Shown here in pieces: positions 1-8,627 of a stretch of 63,296 nucleotides of DNA. The first letter of the stretch is position 1. Every line of letters begins with the position of its first letter. Below the pieces are notes generated by a model. That model did not search any database, was not told where the DNA came from, and saw only the letters and a program-made list of their open reading frames with translations. The DNA is from UBA2428 sp002343545. GTDB lineage: Bacteria; Bdellovibrionota; UBA2428. A program made the translations under genes and the position numbers. Location: contig CALFZE010000121.1 of assembly GCA_937952285.1 (NCBI GenBank), positions 1 through 63,296 on the forward strand. Reading direction: 5' to 3'.

Positions 1-87
1 GCGTTATTTCGGGTAGATTCCGCCGTCGTGCCGAGTTGCATCGCTGGCCAAGGCGTCGGGCCTGGGGCAACCTTGCCGCGACTAAAA

Positions 88-105
88 GGAACCCCGTCGG
101 GTTCC
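88..105 (+). promoter_or_regulatory. 5'-UTR hairpin just before a ribosome binding site
   Basis: A perfect 7-bp stem (GGAACCC at 88-94 and GGGTTCC at 99-105) with a 4-nt loop sits directly before the AAGGAG ribosome binding site at 106-111. There is no T-run after it, so it is more likely a leader structure of the downstream secreted-protein gene than a terminator. Its role is inferred from position only. Confidence 0.4.
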
Positions 106-116
106 AAGGAGCAAAA

Positions 117-797
117 ATGAATTCCTTCCGTCGTTTCTCTTTGGCCCTCTTCTTGGGCCTGACCTCCACCGTAGCCATGGCCCAAGTCAGCGATCGCGCC
201 GCGGGCGGGAGCTTCGGCTTCCTGGAAGCCGGCTCGATCGTCGTCGACTTCTACGCGGACTTTGCCGGCCTCTCGCGCGTCGAGACCCGCTACCTCGTCC
301 TCGACATGAAGCGCGGCGACGGCCGTCCCTCGTCGATCGACCTCGTGAAGTGCCCGCGCGGCACCTGCTGGGAGCGCGCGATGTCCGAGCGCCTGCGCAA
401 CGTGCCCACGCTGCGTGACTACGTCGGCCAGCGCTTCGGCGCCGAGCGTTGGGACGCCATGCGCTCCGACATCAACGCGATCCTCGCGATCCAAGCCCGG
501 GAACTCGCGGCCGGTTCGAACCGCATTTGGTCGAGCCCGCAGACGCAGCGTCGAGTCGTGGGCTCCGATCCGGGCCCCAATCGCTCTTTCTCGATCGCGA
601 TCGTGGACGAGTGCCCGATGCTCCGCGGTCTCTACGACATCGACGGCCTTCCCGGCGGCAAGGTCGCCGAGTACCGCCGCATGCTGAACCCGGCCCACTC
701 GCAGCTCGACCGCGCGACGTTCGAACGTGCGCGGGACCGCGTCATCGCCGTCATCCGCACCTACGTGCGCGATAATTTCCCCGGCAAACTGAACTAG
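117..797 (+). CDS. secreted protein of unknown function (226 aa)
   Basis: The ATG at 117 is chosen because AAGGAG lies 5 nt upstream and it starts a clean signal peptide: two arginines, a hydrophobic LALFLGL core and an AMA cleavage site near residue 22. The in-frame extension back to 36 has no binding site and would bury the signal peptide. The mature part holds three cysteines (CPRGTC and DECPM), which could form disulfides in the periplasm. No family was recognised. It is followed by an oppositely oriented lipoprotein gene. Confidence 0.8.
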   Translation: MNSFRRFSLALFLGLTSTVAMAQVSDRAAGGSFGFLEAGSIVVDFYADFAGLSRVETRYLVLDMKRGDGRPSSIDLVKCPRGTCWERAMSERLRNVPTLRDYVGQRFGAERWDAMRSDINAILAIQARELAAGSNRIWSSPQTQRRVVGSDPGPNRSFSIAIVDECPMLRGLYDIDGLPGGKVAEYRRMLNPAHSQLDRATFERARDRVIAVIRTYVRDNFPGKLN

Positions 798-835
798 AAC
801 CGCGTACTTTAGCGGGATTTTCTTCGCGAAGCCAC

Positions 836-2377
836 CTAAGGTTCAACGCGCTCGATATCCTCCGAAACCTTCTCGATCGCGATGTCCCACGGCGTGCCGC
901 GCGAGTTCCACGAGAAGAAGATGTCGTCGCCCCATTTGAAGAAGCTTCCGTGTACGCTCGCGAGCGCTTCGGCGTCTTCATAGTAGACGCTCTCAGCCGG
1001 ACTCAGCTCCCAAGGCAACTGGCTCGCGTCGGCCGGATCGTAGACCCACGCGGGAGCCTTCACGACGTCCGTCGGGGCCCCCCCCACGTCGACGCTCACC
1101 GTCGTCGCGTAGGTGAGGTAGATGCGATCCTCGATCACGAACATCCGCGTCCAACTCGAAGCCTTCGCGTAAGTCTTCAACGGAAGCGTCCCGCCGCCGC
1201 CATCGTCGGCGCCGATGTAAGAAAACTCGTCTTCTTCCGGATCGTACACCCCCATCCGGAAACGCTCGTAGACAAGATTGGTTCCCTCGAGCCAAGAGAA
1301 GTAGAATTTTCCGCCAACGGGCACGATGTCGATACCGCTCATGTCGTAGCTCGTGCTGTAGCCGAAGATCCCGTTGCCATTCGGCACCGTGATGTAGGTC
1401 CAGGCCGGGTTCGCATCGTCGTTGTTGTAGACCTTGGCCCGCGCGACGAACTTGCTGCCGTTATACTCCGCCCACGCAACGATGAGATGATCCCCATCCG
1501 AGGCGGCCATCTGGCTGAACGCGTTCTGCGAACCGCTCTGGTTCAACGTCGCGTTCACGTTTCCGACGCCGCCATCCACGCGGACCCAGGCGGGCGAGTC
1601 CCAGTCGTCATTGAAGACGGCCACGCGCGTATTGTTCCGGGAGCCGTTGTGCCCCTGGTAAGCCACGTAAACCTTACCCTGGTGCTCGAGCATCCGCATC
1701 GAGTCCACGAGCGAAACGTTTACCCCGGTCGCCGAGCCGTTGTCCGCGTTGACCCAGGCGTAGGTGCCGCCTCCCTGATCCGCGTAGGCCTTCACGTGCA
1801 AGCGGTCGTAGGAATCGTAGCGCTCGTTCCAAGCCACCATCAAGCGACCGTCGTGCTTCAGAAGTTGGATGCGCATCCCCGAGACCGATTTCGCCGAGTT
1901 GTAGTTCAAGCCCGCGGTCGGGTCGGTGACGAGCTGAGTCCAGCCCGACTGATTGATATTTCGTTTCGCCACGCGCAGCTGGTACACGGCGGAAGCGTTG
2001 GCTTCGGCCCAGGCCGCGTAAAGGTCGTCGCCATCCACGAGAAAAGTCGCCTGACGAGTGCCACCCGTTCCCTCGGGATCAAAGCGCAGACGAGAAGAGG
2101 CCTCCAACTGTCCGGCCGCGGCGACGACGTCATCCTCGCTTCCGCCCCCGTCATCATCGTCCCCTTCGCCCTCGTCCGCAACCGCATCACCGGCGGTCTC
2201 GTCGCTGGCGCCGGGCTCGGCCCCGGATTCGTCTCGCGCCTTCGTATCTTCGGACTTCGCCGCGTCGCCAGCCTTAGAGGCATCCACGAGAACGAGTGGA
2301 TTCACCGATACCGAACAAGCGTTGAACACGAGGCCCAAAAGAACCCACACTCCCAGATTTTTGAGTTGAACCTTCAC
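836..2377 (-). CDS. lipoprotein with repeated beta-propeller-like blades (513 aa)
   Basis: A GTG at 2377 begins a lipoprotein signal (MKVQLKNLGV, then LGLVFNAC, lipid cysteine at residue 21); a longer in-frame extension upstream encodes only low-complexity shadow sequence. After the cysteine comes an acidic Asp/Glu/Gly-rich linker of roughly 50 residues. Then follow repeated units built around W, VAW and YxA strands, each containing a phrase such as LMVAWNERY or LIVAWAEYN, typical of sialidase or kelch-like propellers. Function is unknown. Most likely it is surface-anchored and acts in binding. No catalytic motif was found. Confidence 0.75.
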   Translation of the reverse strand: MKVQLKNLGVWVLLGLVFNACSVSVNPLVLVDASKAGDAAKSEDTKARDESGAEPGASDETAGDAVADEGEGDDDDGGGSEDDVVAAAGQLEASSRLRFDPEGTGGTRQATFLVDGDDLYAAWAEANASAVYQLRVAKRNINQSGWTQLVTDPTAGLNYNSAKSVSGMRIQLLKHDGRLMVAWNERYDSYDRLHVKAYADQGGGTYAWVNADNGSATGVNVSLVDSMRMLEHQGKVYVAYQGHNGSRNNTRVAVFNDDWDSPAWVRVDGGVGNVNATLNQSGSQNAFSQMAASDGDHLIVAWAEYNGSKFVARAKVYNNDDANPAWTYITVPNGNGIFGYSTSYDMSGIDIVPVGGKFYFSWLEGTNLVYERFRMGVYDPEEDEFSYIGADDGGGGTLPLKTYAKASSWTRMFVIEDRIYLTYATTVSVDVGGAPTDVVKAPAWVYDPADASQLPWELSPAESVYYEDAEALASVHGSFFKWGDDIFFSWNSRGTPWDIAIEKVSEDIERVEP

Positions 2378-2448
2378 CTTCCCAGTGTGCCCCAAACGAC
2401 AATACGCCTGGGTAAAGATTGCGCAAAGACAGGAGTGGGCGCCGAGCT

Positions 2449-3132
2449 CTAAGCCCCGTGAACCCGCTTCGCCGAAGCTCGTCGCGCCTTCAGAACGCCG
2501 ACCACGGCCGGCAGCACGGAGACCGCGATGATGCCGAGCATGAGCGCCTTGAAGTTGTTCTGGAAGAAGGGCAGCCGGCCGAAGAAGTAGCCGGCCCACA
2601 GGAAGCTCGTGATCCACACGAAGCCGCCGAGCACGTTGAAGAAGAAGAAGCGCCGCGGGTTCATGTGCGCGCCGCCCGCCACGAAGGGCACGAAGGTGCG
2701 CAGGAACGGCGCGAAGCGCGCGAGCACGATCGCCCAGCCGCCCCACTTCGCGAAGAAGGCTTCGGCCTCGGCGATGTGTTCGGGCTTGATGAAGCGACCT
2801 CCGAAACGCGCGACGACCCGGTCGAAGGCGTAGCGCCCGACGGAGTAGTTCACGGCGTCGCCGAGGATCGCCGCAACGAGTAAGCTCGGATAGAGGATCG
2901 AGATGTCCAAGAGCTGTTCCGCGCTCACGGCGCCGACCGCAAAGAGCAGGGAATCCCCCGGCAGGAAGGGCATCACGACGAGGCCGGTCTCGCAGAAGAT
3001 GATGCCGAAGAGAAGCACGTAGGCCAGGGTCCCGTATTCGGAAATGAATTCCCGCAGATGGCTCTCGACGTTCAGGATCCAGTCGAAGCCCGTCACGACG
3101 AGCGAGTAGAGATGGGAAAAGAATTCGGCCAT
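2449..3132 (-). CDS. DedA family inner-membrane protein
   Basis: The 227-aa protein has the DedA (SNARE-associated) layout: an N-terminal amphipathic part, then membrane segments around YVLLFGIIFCETGLVVMPFLPGD. This includes the family's conserved E-x-G and F-x-P-G-D motifs near residues 48-60. A later stretch with R-F-x-P-x-x-R-T (ARFAPFLRTFVPFVAGG) matches the second conserved DedA block. Family members are lipid scramblases or flippases important for envelope homeostasis; some flip undecaprenyl phosphate or phosphatidylethanolamine. Here the exact substrate cannot be told. It lies 71 nt upstream of the propeller lipoprotein gene on the same strand. Confidence 0.9.
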   Translation of the reverse strand: MAEFFSHLYSLVVTGFDWILNVESHLREFISEYGTLAYVLLFGIIFCETGLVVMPFLPGDSLLFAVGAVSAEQLLDISILYPSLLVAAILGDAVNYSVGRYAFDRVVARFGGRFIKPEHIAEAEAFFAKWGGWAIVLARFAPFLRTFVPFVAGGAHMNPRRFFFFNVLGGFVWITSFLWAGYFFGRLPFFQNNFKALMLGIIAVSVLPAVVGVLKARRASAKRVHGA

Positions 3133-3188
3133 GCGAGAAGCTTAGGGGCAGTGCCCGCCGGGACCAAGGGGCGCGGGGCGCCGCGGAC

Positions 3189-3222
3189 AAAAAAAAGCCC
3201 GGGGAGCTTGCGCGCCCCGGGC
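3189..3222 (-). terminator. intrinsic terminator of the serine protease gene
   Basis: On the minus strand an 8-bp perfect G+C stem (3215-3222 with 3197-3204, loop 10 nt) is followed directly by eight T residues (3189-3196 read in reverse). It lies about 27 nt after the stop codon of the protease gene, a textbook rho-independent terminator. Confidence 0.9.
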
Positions 3223-3248
3223 TCGTTTCTCGCTTTAACGAGGAGAAC

Positions 3249-4118
3249 TTAGTTTTGCGGGATGAAGCTCGCGAGTTCGGAGATGAGCGTCACGTCTTCG
3301 CCGCGGCAACCCGATTCCGTGCAGCGGTTCGACACCGAGCAACCGCCCCGGCTCACGAAGTCGCGTTCGCCGCGAACGAGGATGCCTTCGACGAGGCCCG
3401 TCGTACGGTTGAACACGGCGCTACCCGAGTTGCCGCCGTAGGTGTCGAGGCTCGCCACGAAGAAGCCGCTCTTGATGCTGCGGACCGTGCCGCCGAAGGC
3501 GACTTTCGTGGGTAATCCCGAGGGGTGACCAATCACGCCGACGTCCGTACCCGGCGCGACGTTGCCACGACGGTTGATCTCGAGGGGCGTGTGGCCTTCG
3601 ACCGGGCGATCCAAGCGGATGAGCGCGTAATCGACCGTGTTCGTGTAGACTTGCTTGACGAGTTCCTTGCAGCCGTAGACTTCCGACGCGGGAACTTCGT
3701 TCGGGGCTTCGTTCGCGCTCTTCATCGCGTATCCGAAGACGAACTTCGTCGTGTTGCATTGCGCGAGCGATTCGACGCAGTGGCCGGCCGTCATGATGAG
3801 GTCCGGCGCCACGAGCGAGCCCGAGCAGAAGCCGCCCGAGGGCTGATTCGCGTAGGGTTCGTCCGCGCAGACGTTCATGACTTGGCGGAGGGTGCGGCTG
3901 TTGATCTTGGCGGTTTCGCCTTGGACGCTGACGTCGCGCGCCTTGATGAGCGCCACGGTCGAGTCGGCGAGATCGAGGGTCCGAGCGTCCGTGACCTCGT
4001 AAAGGTCGCGACGATCGTCATCTCCGTAGATCACCTTCGGCTCGAAGCGAAAAGCGGCTTGCGCCCCGAAACTAGCGGCCACCACCGATATCGCGGACAG
4101 GACCTTCAGATTGATCAT
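3249..4118 (-). CDS. secreted trypsin-like (S1) serine protease
   Basis: The 289-aa precursor has a Sec signal (hydrophobic SAISVVAASFGAQA, cleavage near residue 21), a propeptide-like stretch and an S1 chymotrypsin-fold domain. All three catalytic residues are visible: His113 in TAGHC, Asp163 in DYALIRLD and Ser231 in GGNSGSAV. The GNSGSAV version of the serine motif is typical of glutamyl-endopeptidase-like and V8-like members rather than trypsin proper. Several cysteines (FCSGS, GHC, YGC, and a C-terminal cluster) suggest disulfides. It is expected to act in the periplasm or outside the cell. It is a single gene with its own terminator. Confidence 0.92.
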   Translation of the reverse strand: MINLKVLSAISVVAASFGAQAAFRFEPKVIYGDDDRRDLYEVTDARTLDLADSTVALIKARDVSVQGETAKINSRTLRQVMNVCADEPYANQPSGGFCSGSLVAPDLIMTAGHCVESLAQCNTTKFVFGYAMKSANEAPNEVPASEVYGCKELVKQVYTNTVDYALIRLDRPVEGHTPLEINRRGNVAPGTDVGVIGHPSGLPTKVAFGGTVRSIKSGFFVASLDTYGGNSGSAVFNRTTGLVEGILVRGERDFVSRGGCSVSNRCTESGCRGEDVTLISELASFIPQN

Positions 4119-4206
4119 GGATTTCTCCCTCCCGAGGGGCAGTTTTGTGGAGAAAGTTCCCTTTGGGAAGGGCCCGACGTCCCGAAAGGCAAGATGTAAG
4201 AGGATT

Positions 4207-5187
4207 TCAGATCGAATCGTGACGAGCCGCGACGCGAGCGAAACGCTCCATGATCTCGGCCACGCTCTCGATCTTTTCGATGCCCTCGACGCTCTTGCCC
4301 GCCTGCCAATACTCTTCGTAAACCTTGGGTTTGCGGATGCTCCGGCGCAAATCGTGAAGCGAGCGGACGGAGTAGTAAAGGCGCGCCCAGTGCTTGAAGC
4401 GGGGATGCTTGAGCATCCAGCGCGCGAGCGGGCCCGCTTTGAGTCCCACCTTGTCGATCTCGGGCGTGCGGATGATCGCGACGGGCACGCCCGTCAAACG
4501 CTCCGTCAGTACGACATCGTCGGCCTTCGCGCGCAAGATGGCTTGCTTGTAGGCGTCCGAGGCTTTGCATTCGCGGGTCGCGATGAAGCGCGTGCCCATC
4601 TGAACGCCGTCGTAGCCGAGCGCGAGCATGCGCGCGAAGGTCGCCTCGTCGCCCACGCCGCCCGCGCAGACGAGCGGCTTCCCGAAGGACTTGAGGTCCT
4701 CGAAGAGGCGTTCGGGCGGGAGCGTGCCGGCGTGGCCGCCCGCGCGGCCGTTCACGCAGATGAGCCCGTCGACGCCGTGGCCGAGGGCGCGCTCCGCCCA
4801 CTTTCTTTCGGTGACGTCGTGGTAGACGATGCCGCCGACGGCGTGAACCTTCTCGACGACCCAGTTGGGATTACCGAGCGCGGTCACGAAAAAGCGAACG
4901 CCTTCTTCGAGCGCGATGTCGACGAAGCGCCGCATGCGATCCAGGTAGACTTGCGAAGAGGCCTCGATGAGCACGTTCAAGCCGATGGGCGCCTTCGTGA
5001 GCGAGCGGATGTGGCGAAGTCCCGCGCGGAACTCGTGGCCGTAGACGTAAGTGAGCGAAAGCGGCTGCACGATGCCCATGGCGCCCGCCTCGGAAGCGGC
5101 CGCGACGAGCTCGGGATTGCTGCACGGGTACATCGCCCCGCAAAAAACGGGATAGCGGATGCCGAGCGAACGACAGAGCTCGTTCAT
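4207..5187 (-). CDS. nitronate monooxygenase (2-nitropropane dioxygenase) family flavoprotein
   Basis: The 326-aa TIM-barrel protein starts at the ATG whose A overlaps the TGA of the upstream hotdog gene (ATGA, 4-nt overlap). Recognisable NMO features are an N-terminal YPVFCGAM substrate/FMN loop, NGRAGGHAG (the FMN-phosphate and catalytic histidine region), VCAGGVGD and DGVQMGTRFIAT. Family members are FMN enzymes that oxidise alkyl nitronates; others are enoyl reductases of lipid pathways. Coupling to a thioesterase-fold gene makes a lipid or acyl-CoA role plausible, but that is inference. The longer in-frame reading upstream is a shadow of the neighbour. Confidence 0.88.
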   Translation of the reverse strand: MNELCRSLGIRYPVFCGAMYPCSNPELVAAASEAGAMGIVQPLSLTYVYGHEFRAGLRHIRSLTKAPIGLNVLIEASSQVYLDRMRRFVDIALEEGVRFFVTALGNPNWVVEKVHAVGGIVYHDVTERKWAERALGHGVDGLICVNGRAGGHAGTLPPERLFEDLKSFGKPLVCAGGVGDEATFARMLALGYDGVQMGTRFIATRECKASDAYKQAILRAKADDVVLTERLTGVPVAIIRTPEIDKVGLKAGPLARWMLKHPRFKHWARLYYSVRSLHDLRRSIRKPKVYEEYWQAGKSVEGIEKIESVAEIMERFARVAARHDSI

Positions 5188-5726
5188 CGCGCACCCCCGC
5201 CCGAACGCGCGGGCCCCACGACCCAGGTCGCCTCCACGACGGAAACCATTTGCCCCGCTTCGTCGAAGATCTCGCCCCGCAGGATTTCCTCGCGGCGCGC
5301 CGCCAAGTCGACGCCGTCGGCCGCCGCGTAGCGCGCCTCCGCGTGCAGCCGGCCGCGCGCCTTCTTCAGGTATTCGACGCGGATCTGTTTGAGGATCCCG
5401 CGTTGGCCCGCGGGCAAGCCCGTGAGCAGCGCGAGGCCCGTCGAGAACTCGCCCACGTTCGCGAGCGCGATCGCGTGGACCGAATCGAGGTGGTTGCGCA
5501 CGGCCCGCCGATCCTCGAGCCGCACGCGGGCGCGGCCGCGTTCGAGCTCGACGACGACGGGGTTGATCGATCCCGTGTAGGGAATCGCCGTGCCCAGGAT
5601 GCGACTGAAGAGGCGACGTCCCGCCTCGTGGCCGCCCCAAAAACCCCACCCTTGAAGGAGGGTCGCGCCGACGTCGGCGGAGCGGGCCAGCGAGAGGACC
5701 GAGAAGGCGGCTTCGAGCTTCGACAT
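5184..5726 (-). CDS. hotdog-fold (PaaI/DUF4442-type) thioesterase-like protein
   Basis: The 180-aa protein resembles DUF4442/PaaI hotdog proteins: an N-terminal helix, then PYTGSINPVVVELERGRARVRLEDR, followed by the HLDSVHAIALANVGEFSTGLAL helix that contributes the acyl-CoA site, and a C-terminal beta segment ending EATWVVG. Such proteins hydrolyse or bind acyl-CoA thioesters. It is the first gene of a two-gene operon: its TGA overlaps the ATG of the nitronate-monooxygenase-like gene, implying coupled translation. The direct substrate is unknown. Confidence 0.75.
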   Translation of the reverse strand: MSKLEAAFSVLSLARSADVGATLLQGWGFWGGHEAGRRLFSRILGTAIPYTGSINPVVVELERGRARVRLEDRRAVRNHLDSVHAIALANVGEFSTGLALLTGLPAGQRGILKQIRVEYLKKARGRLHAEARYAAADGVDLAARREEILRGEIFDEAGQMVSVVEATWVVGPARSGGGAR

Positions 5727-5812
5727 CCCGAAGATTGTAGCAGCTCGGCGAAAAAGATCACCGTCATCTGAGTCGCGATGGACGAAAGGCGGGCGGGTTG
5801 TAGACTGACCCG

Positions 5813-6766
5813 ATGAGATTCGCCGATCCCATCGGGCTCGCCGCGGGACTCGGCGCGGGGGCCTTCTGGGGTCTTTCTTTCGTCGTGCCGCGCTGGCTCC
5901 TCGACGTGCCGCCCGATCTGGTGGCGTGGGGCCGCTTCCTGGTCTTCGGGGCGATCTCGCTCTTGTTCACGCTGGTCTGGCCGAAAGCGCGGCTCGAAGC
6001 CGCGCTTTGGCGGCGCCACGGCGTCGCGATCTTCGCGCTCGCGACGCTCGGGTACAGCGCCTACTACCGCTTCTTCGTCGAAGCCGTACAGGTCTCGGGC
6101 GTCGAGGTTCCCACGCTCGTCGTCGGGCTCCTGCCGCTCACGACGCTTCTCGTGTCGCGGGCGCGAGCGCGCGAGACGCTCTTGCCCCCGAAGCTTCGCC
6201 GGCCGCTCGCCCTCACGCTCTTCGGACTCCTCGCCTTGCCCCTAAGCCGCTGGCAGGCCGGCGCCGACGCCCACGCGACGCTCTCGGGCTTCGGCCTCTC
6301 GACGCTTTGCCTGGCGAGCTGGACGGCCTACGCCGTGGGCAACGCCCAACGGACCCGGCTCCTTCCGCGCGCCTCGATGTTGGCCTGGACCTGCGCGACG
6401 GGGATCGCCGCGGCCCTCAGCTCGACCCTCCTGACGGCGGCCTTCCGACCGGCGCTTTTTTCGACCCCCTTCTGGAGCGACTTCGCCGGCGCGCCGACCT
6501 TCCCGCGTTGGGTGGCCGGCGTCGTCTTGCTGGGCGTCCTCGCGAGTTGGCTCGCGATCTACCTTTGGAACGAAGCGAGTCGACGCCTCCGCGCGGATCT
6601 GCTCGGCCAACTTATCGTTTCCGAAACGATTTTCGGTATTCTCTTCGCGATTCTCCTGGAGGGTCGGGCCCCCCGTCCCGTCGAGGCCCTCGCGCTCGCG
6701 AGCACGCTCACGGGCGTCGCGCTTTCGGTCCGGATCCTGGGTCGACGCCCCGTCGAGACTCCCTAG
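5813..6766 (+). CDS. EamA/DMT family transporter
   Basis: The 317-aa protein is almost entirely hydrophobic, with about ten membrane segments in two similar halves, the layout of the drug/metabolite transporter superfamily. The first helix carries GLGAGAFWGLSFVVPRW, a typical EamA N-terminal signature, and the last holds LLEGRAPRPVEALALASTLTGVAL, matching the closing EamA repeat. Members export amino acids or other metabolites; the substrate here is unknown. It is transcribed away from the hotdog/NMO operon across an 86-nt gap. Confidence 0.88.
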   Translation: MRFADPIGLAAGLGAGAFWGLSFVVPRWLLDVPPDLVAWGRFLVFGAISLLFTLVWPKARLEAALWRRHGVAIFALATLGYSAYYRFFVEAVQVSGVEVPTLVVGLLPLTTLLVSRARARETLLPPKLRRPLALTLFGLLALPLSRWQAGADAHATLSGFGLSTLCLASWTAYAVGNAQRTRLLPRASMLAWTCATGIAAALSSTLLTAAFRPALFSTPFWSDFAGAPTFPRWVAGVVLLGVLASWLAIYLWNEASRRLRADLLGQLIVSETIFGILFAILLEGRAPRPVEALALASTLTGVALSVRILGRRPVETP

Positions 6767-6821
6767 AACTACCCCCGGGGGGACTGGCCAGGATTCGGCT
6801 TCTTGCCTAGACTCGGACGCT

Positions 6822-8612
6822 ATGAAGACACTGGTCGGACTCACCCTGACTTCGATCTTGGCGCTTCCCTCCGTTTCGGCCCTCGGCGCCGACGAAGGCC
6901 TTTGTCGCACGATCGACCGCAACGGGCTTTCCGAGGTCCAAGACTGCGGCGGCTGGAAGTTCGTTCGTCTCGAAGGCTCGCCGATGCGCCGGGCCCACGA
7001 CACGGGCGTTTTCGTGAAGAACGGCAGCCTGCGCGCCGATATCTACCCCTTTTTCGGCAAGCAGTTCGAGATCAAGCTCGGCGACGAGCACCTGCAGACC
7101 TCGCTCCTGAAGCTCGTCGACATGACGATCGGCCGTCTCGCCAAAGCCTGGCCTTCGGACCTGCGCGACGAGCTCCACGCCTTCGCCGACGCCGCGGACC
7201 TGTCGCGCGGCCTCGTGGAACGCGTCATCTCGGCGCCGGACCTCGGCAACGCGATCGGCGCGACGGTCCGCGACATCGTCATGGACCGCCTCGGCTTCGG
7301 CTGCACCTCGGGTCTGCTCCACCGCTCCGACCTCGGGCGAACCTGGGTCGGGCGAAACCTCGATTTTCCGGCCGTCGGCGTCTGGGACAAGCATCCCGCC
7401 CTTCTTTTGATCAAGTCGCCACCCGGCAGCGGCGAGCTCGACATCGTGAGCTTTGCCACGGAAGGCCTCTACAACGCCGGGATCTCGGCCGTGAACTCGG
7501 CGGGCGTCGCCCTCTTCGTCCACCAGAACTTCCTTCCGGTGGGAGCCGAGCGCGGCGTGCCACTCTATTTCGTGAGTGAGCTCGTCCTGCGGAAAGCGCG
7601 CGGCCTTGAAGAAGCCATCGAGATCCTGAACCAACATCGCCCCGGCCCCGCTTGGACCTTCGTGCTCGCGGACTACAAGAACGGCCAGCTCGCGACGGTC
7701 GAAGCCTCGGCCAAAGGCTTTCACGTGCGCCGCAGCGGGCGTCGTCTCGCGCAGGCCAACCACCTGCTCGACCCCACCTTGGAGGGACGCGACGCCATGG
7801 ACCGGGGCCGCCGGACGGACTCCTTGCGCCGGATGGCGACGATGGACGCGGGCCTCCGCCGCCTCGAATCTTCGGCCGACGCGGGCCAGGTTTCGGACGG
7901 CTTGGCCGGCCTCCTCGCGCAGCAGTACGCGGCGGGCGCCGGATCGATCTACCTCGATATTCTGAAGCCGAACACGATCCAATCCGTGGTCGTCGACGCG
8001 GGACTCGGCTTCCGCGAAGCGCGCGCCCTCTGGTCGGTCGACCGCGCGCCGACGGCGAGCGGCCGCTACGTCGCGCTCGATCTCGACCGTCTCTTCGCGC
8101 TTTCGCGGGGCGAAGCCTTCGCCTACGAGAAGCGTGATCCCACCGCGACCCCGAGTTCCGTGCGTCAACAACAGATGGCCTGGGGACGTTGCTACGAAGC
8201 CGTCTCGCAGGGCGGGCAAAAGTGGCAGGACGCCAAAGCGTGCCCCTACTCCGCCGGCGCGCTCGTCGGTTACTCGCTCCGCGCCCTGCGGGCCTTCGAA
8301 GGCCAAGATTGGTCGCGCGTGGAGTCCATCGCGGACGAAGCCGCGCGCACTTTCCGCGCGGCCGCGAGCGCCCACGTCGTCGAGAGCCTTTCGACGCTCG
8401 CCGACCTGGCGCGGGTCCGCGCCGCCGAAACCCAGCGGCTCTCGCTGCGCCCCCTCCAAGCGGCCCTGCGCCAACGTCTCGAGCAGCCGTTCCAGAACCC
8501 GCAGAACGCGAAGATCCTCAAAAACCTCGTGACGCCGCTCGCGCCTTTCTGGTCCAAGCACCTGCGCTTGCGGCTGGACTTCTTCTCGGGCGACCTCGTG
8601 ATCGCGTTCTAA
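6822..8612 (+). CDS. secreted C45-type Ntn hydrolase/acyltransferase
   Basis: The 596-aa precursor has a signal peptide (MKTLVGLTLTSILALPSVSA) and a core resembling the C45 peptidase family (acyl-CoA:6-aminopenicillanate acyltransferase and relatives). The expected autocatalytic nucleophile is Cys161 in GFGCTSG, followed by the family hallmark GRNLDF at residues 177-182 and later NSAGVALFVHQNF and ADYKNGQLATVEAS. Members self-cleave before the Cys and then hydrolyse or form amide bonds. The C-terminal 200 residues, with Ala/Arg-rich helices, go beyond the usual 350-400 aa length. The export signal implies a periplasmic amidase; the substrate is unknown. Confidence 0.8.
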   Translation: MKTLVGLTLTSILALPSVSALGADEGLCRTIDRNGLSEVQDCGGWKFVRLEGSPMRRAHDTGVFVKNGSLRADIYPFFGKQFEIKLGDEHLQTSLLKLVDMTIGRLAKAWPSDLRDELHAFADAADLSRGLVERVISAPDLGNAIGATVRDIVMDRLGFGCTSGLLHRSDLGRTWVGRNLDFPAVGVWDKHPALLLIKSPPGSGELDIVSFATEGLYNAGISAVNSAGVALFVHQNFLPVGAERGVPLYFVSELVLRKARGLEEAIEILNQHRPGPAWTFVLADYKNGQLATVEASAKGFHVRRSGRRLAQANHLLDPTLEGRDAMDRGRRTDSLRRMATMDAGLRRLESSADAGQVSDGLAGLLAQQYAAGAGSIYLDILKPNTIQSVVVDAGLGFREARALWSVDRAPTASGRYVALDLDRLFALSRGEAFAYEKRDPTATPSSVRQQQMAWGRCYEAVSQGGQKWQDAKACPYSAGALVGYSLRALRAFEGQDWSRVESIADEAARTFRAAASAHVVESLSTLADLARVRAAETQRLSLRPLQAALRQRLEQPFQNPQNAKILKNLVTPLAPFWSKHLRLRLDFFSGDLVIAF

Positions 8613-8627
8613 GACGCAAAGCTTCGG

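Noticed and set aside
2378..3190. A 784-codon minus-strand reading that fuses the propeller lipoprotein with upstream sequence
   Set aside because: The upstream part runs out of frame through the DedA gene and is low-complexity Arg/Ala-rich; the lipoprotein signal at 2377 marks the real start.
5188..5649. N-terminal extension of the nitronate-monooxygenase gene
   Set aside because: It lies in another frame of the hotdog gene and lacks protein-like character; the ATGA overlap fixes the start at 5187.
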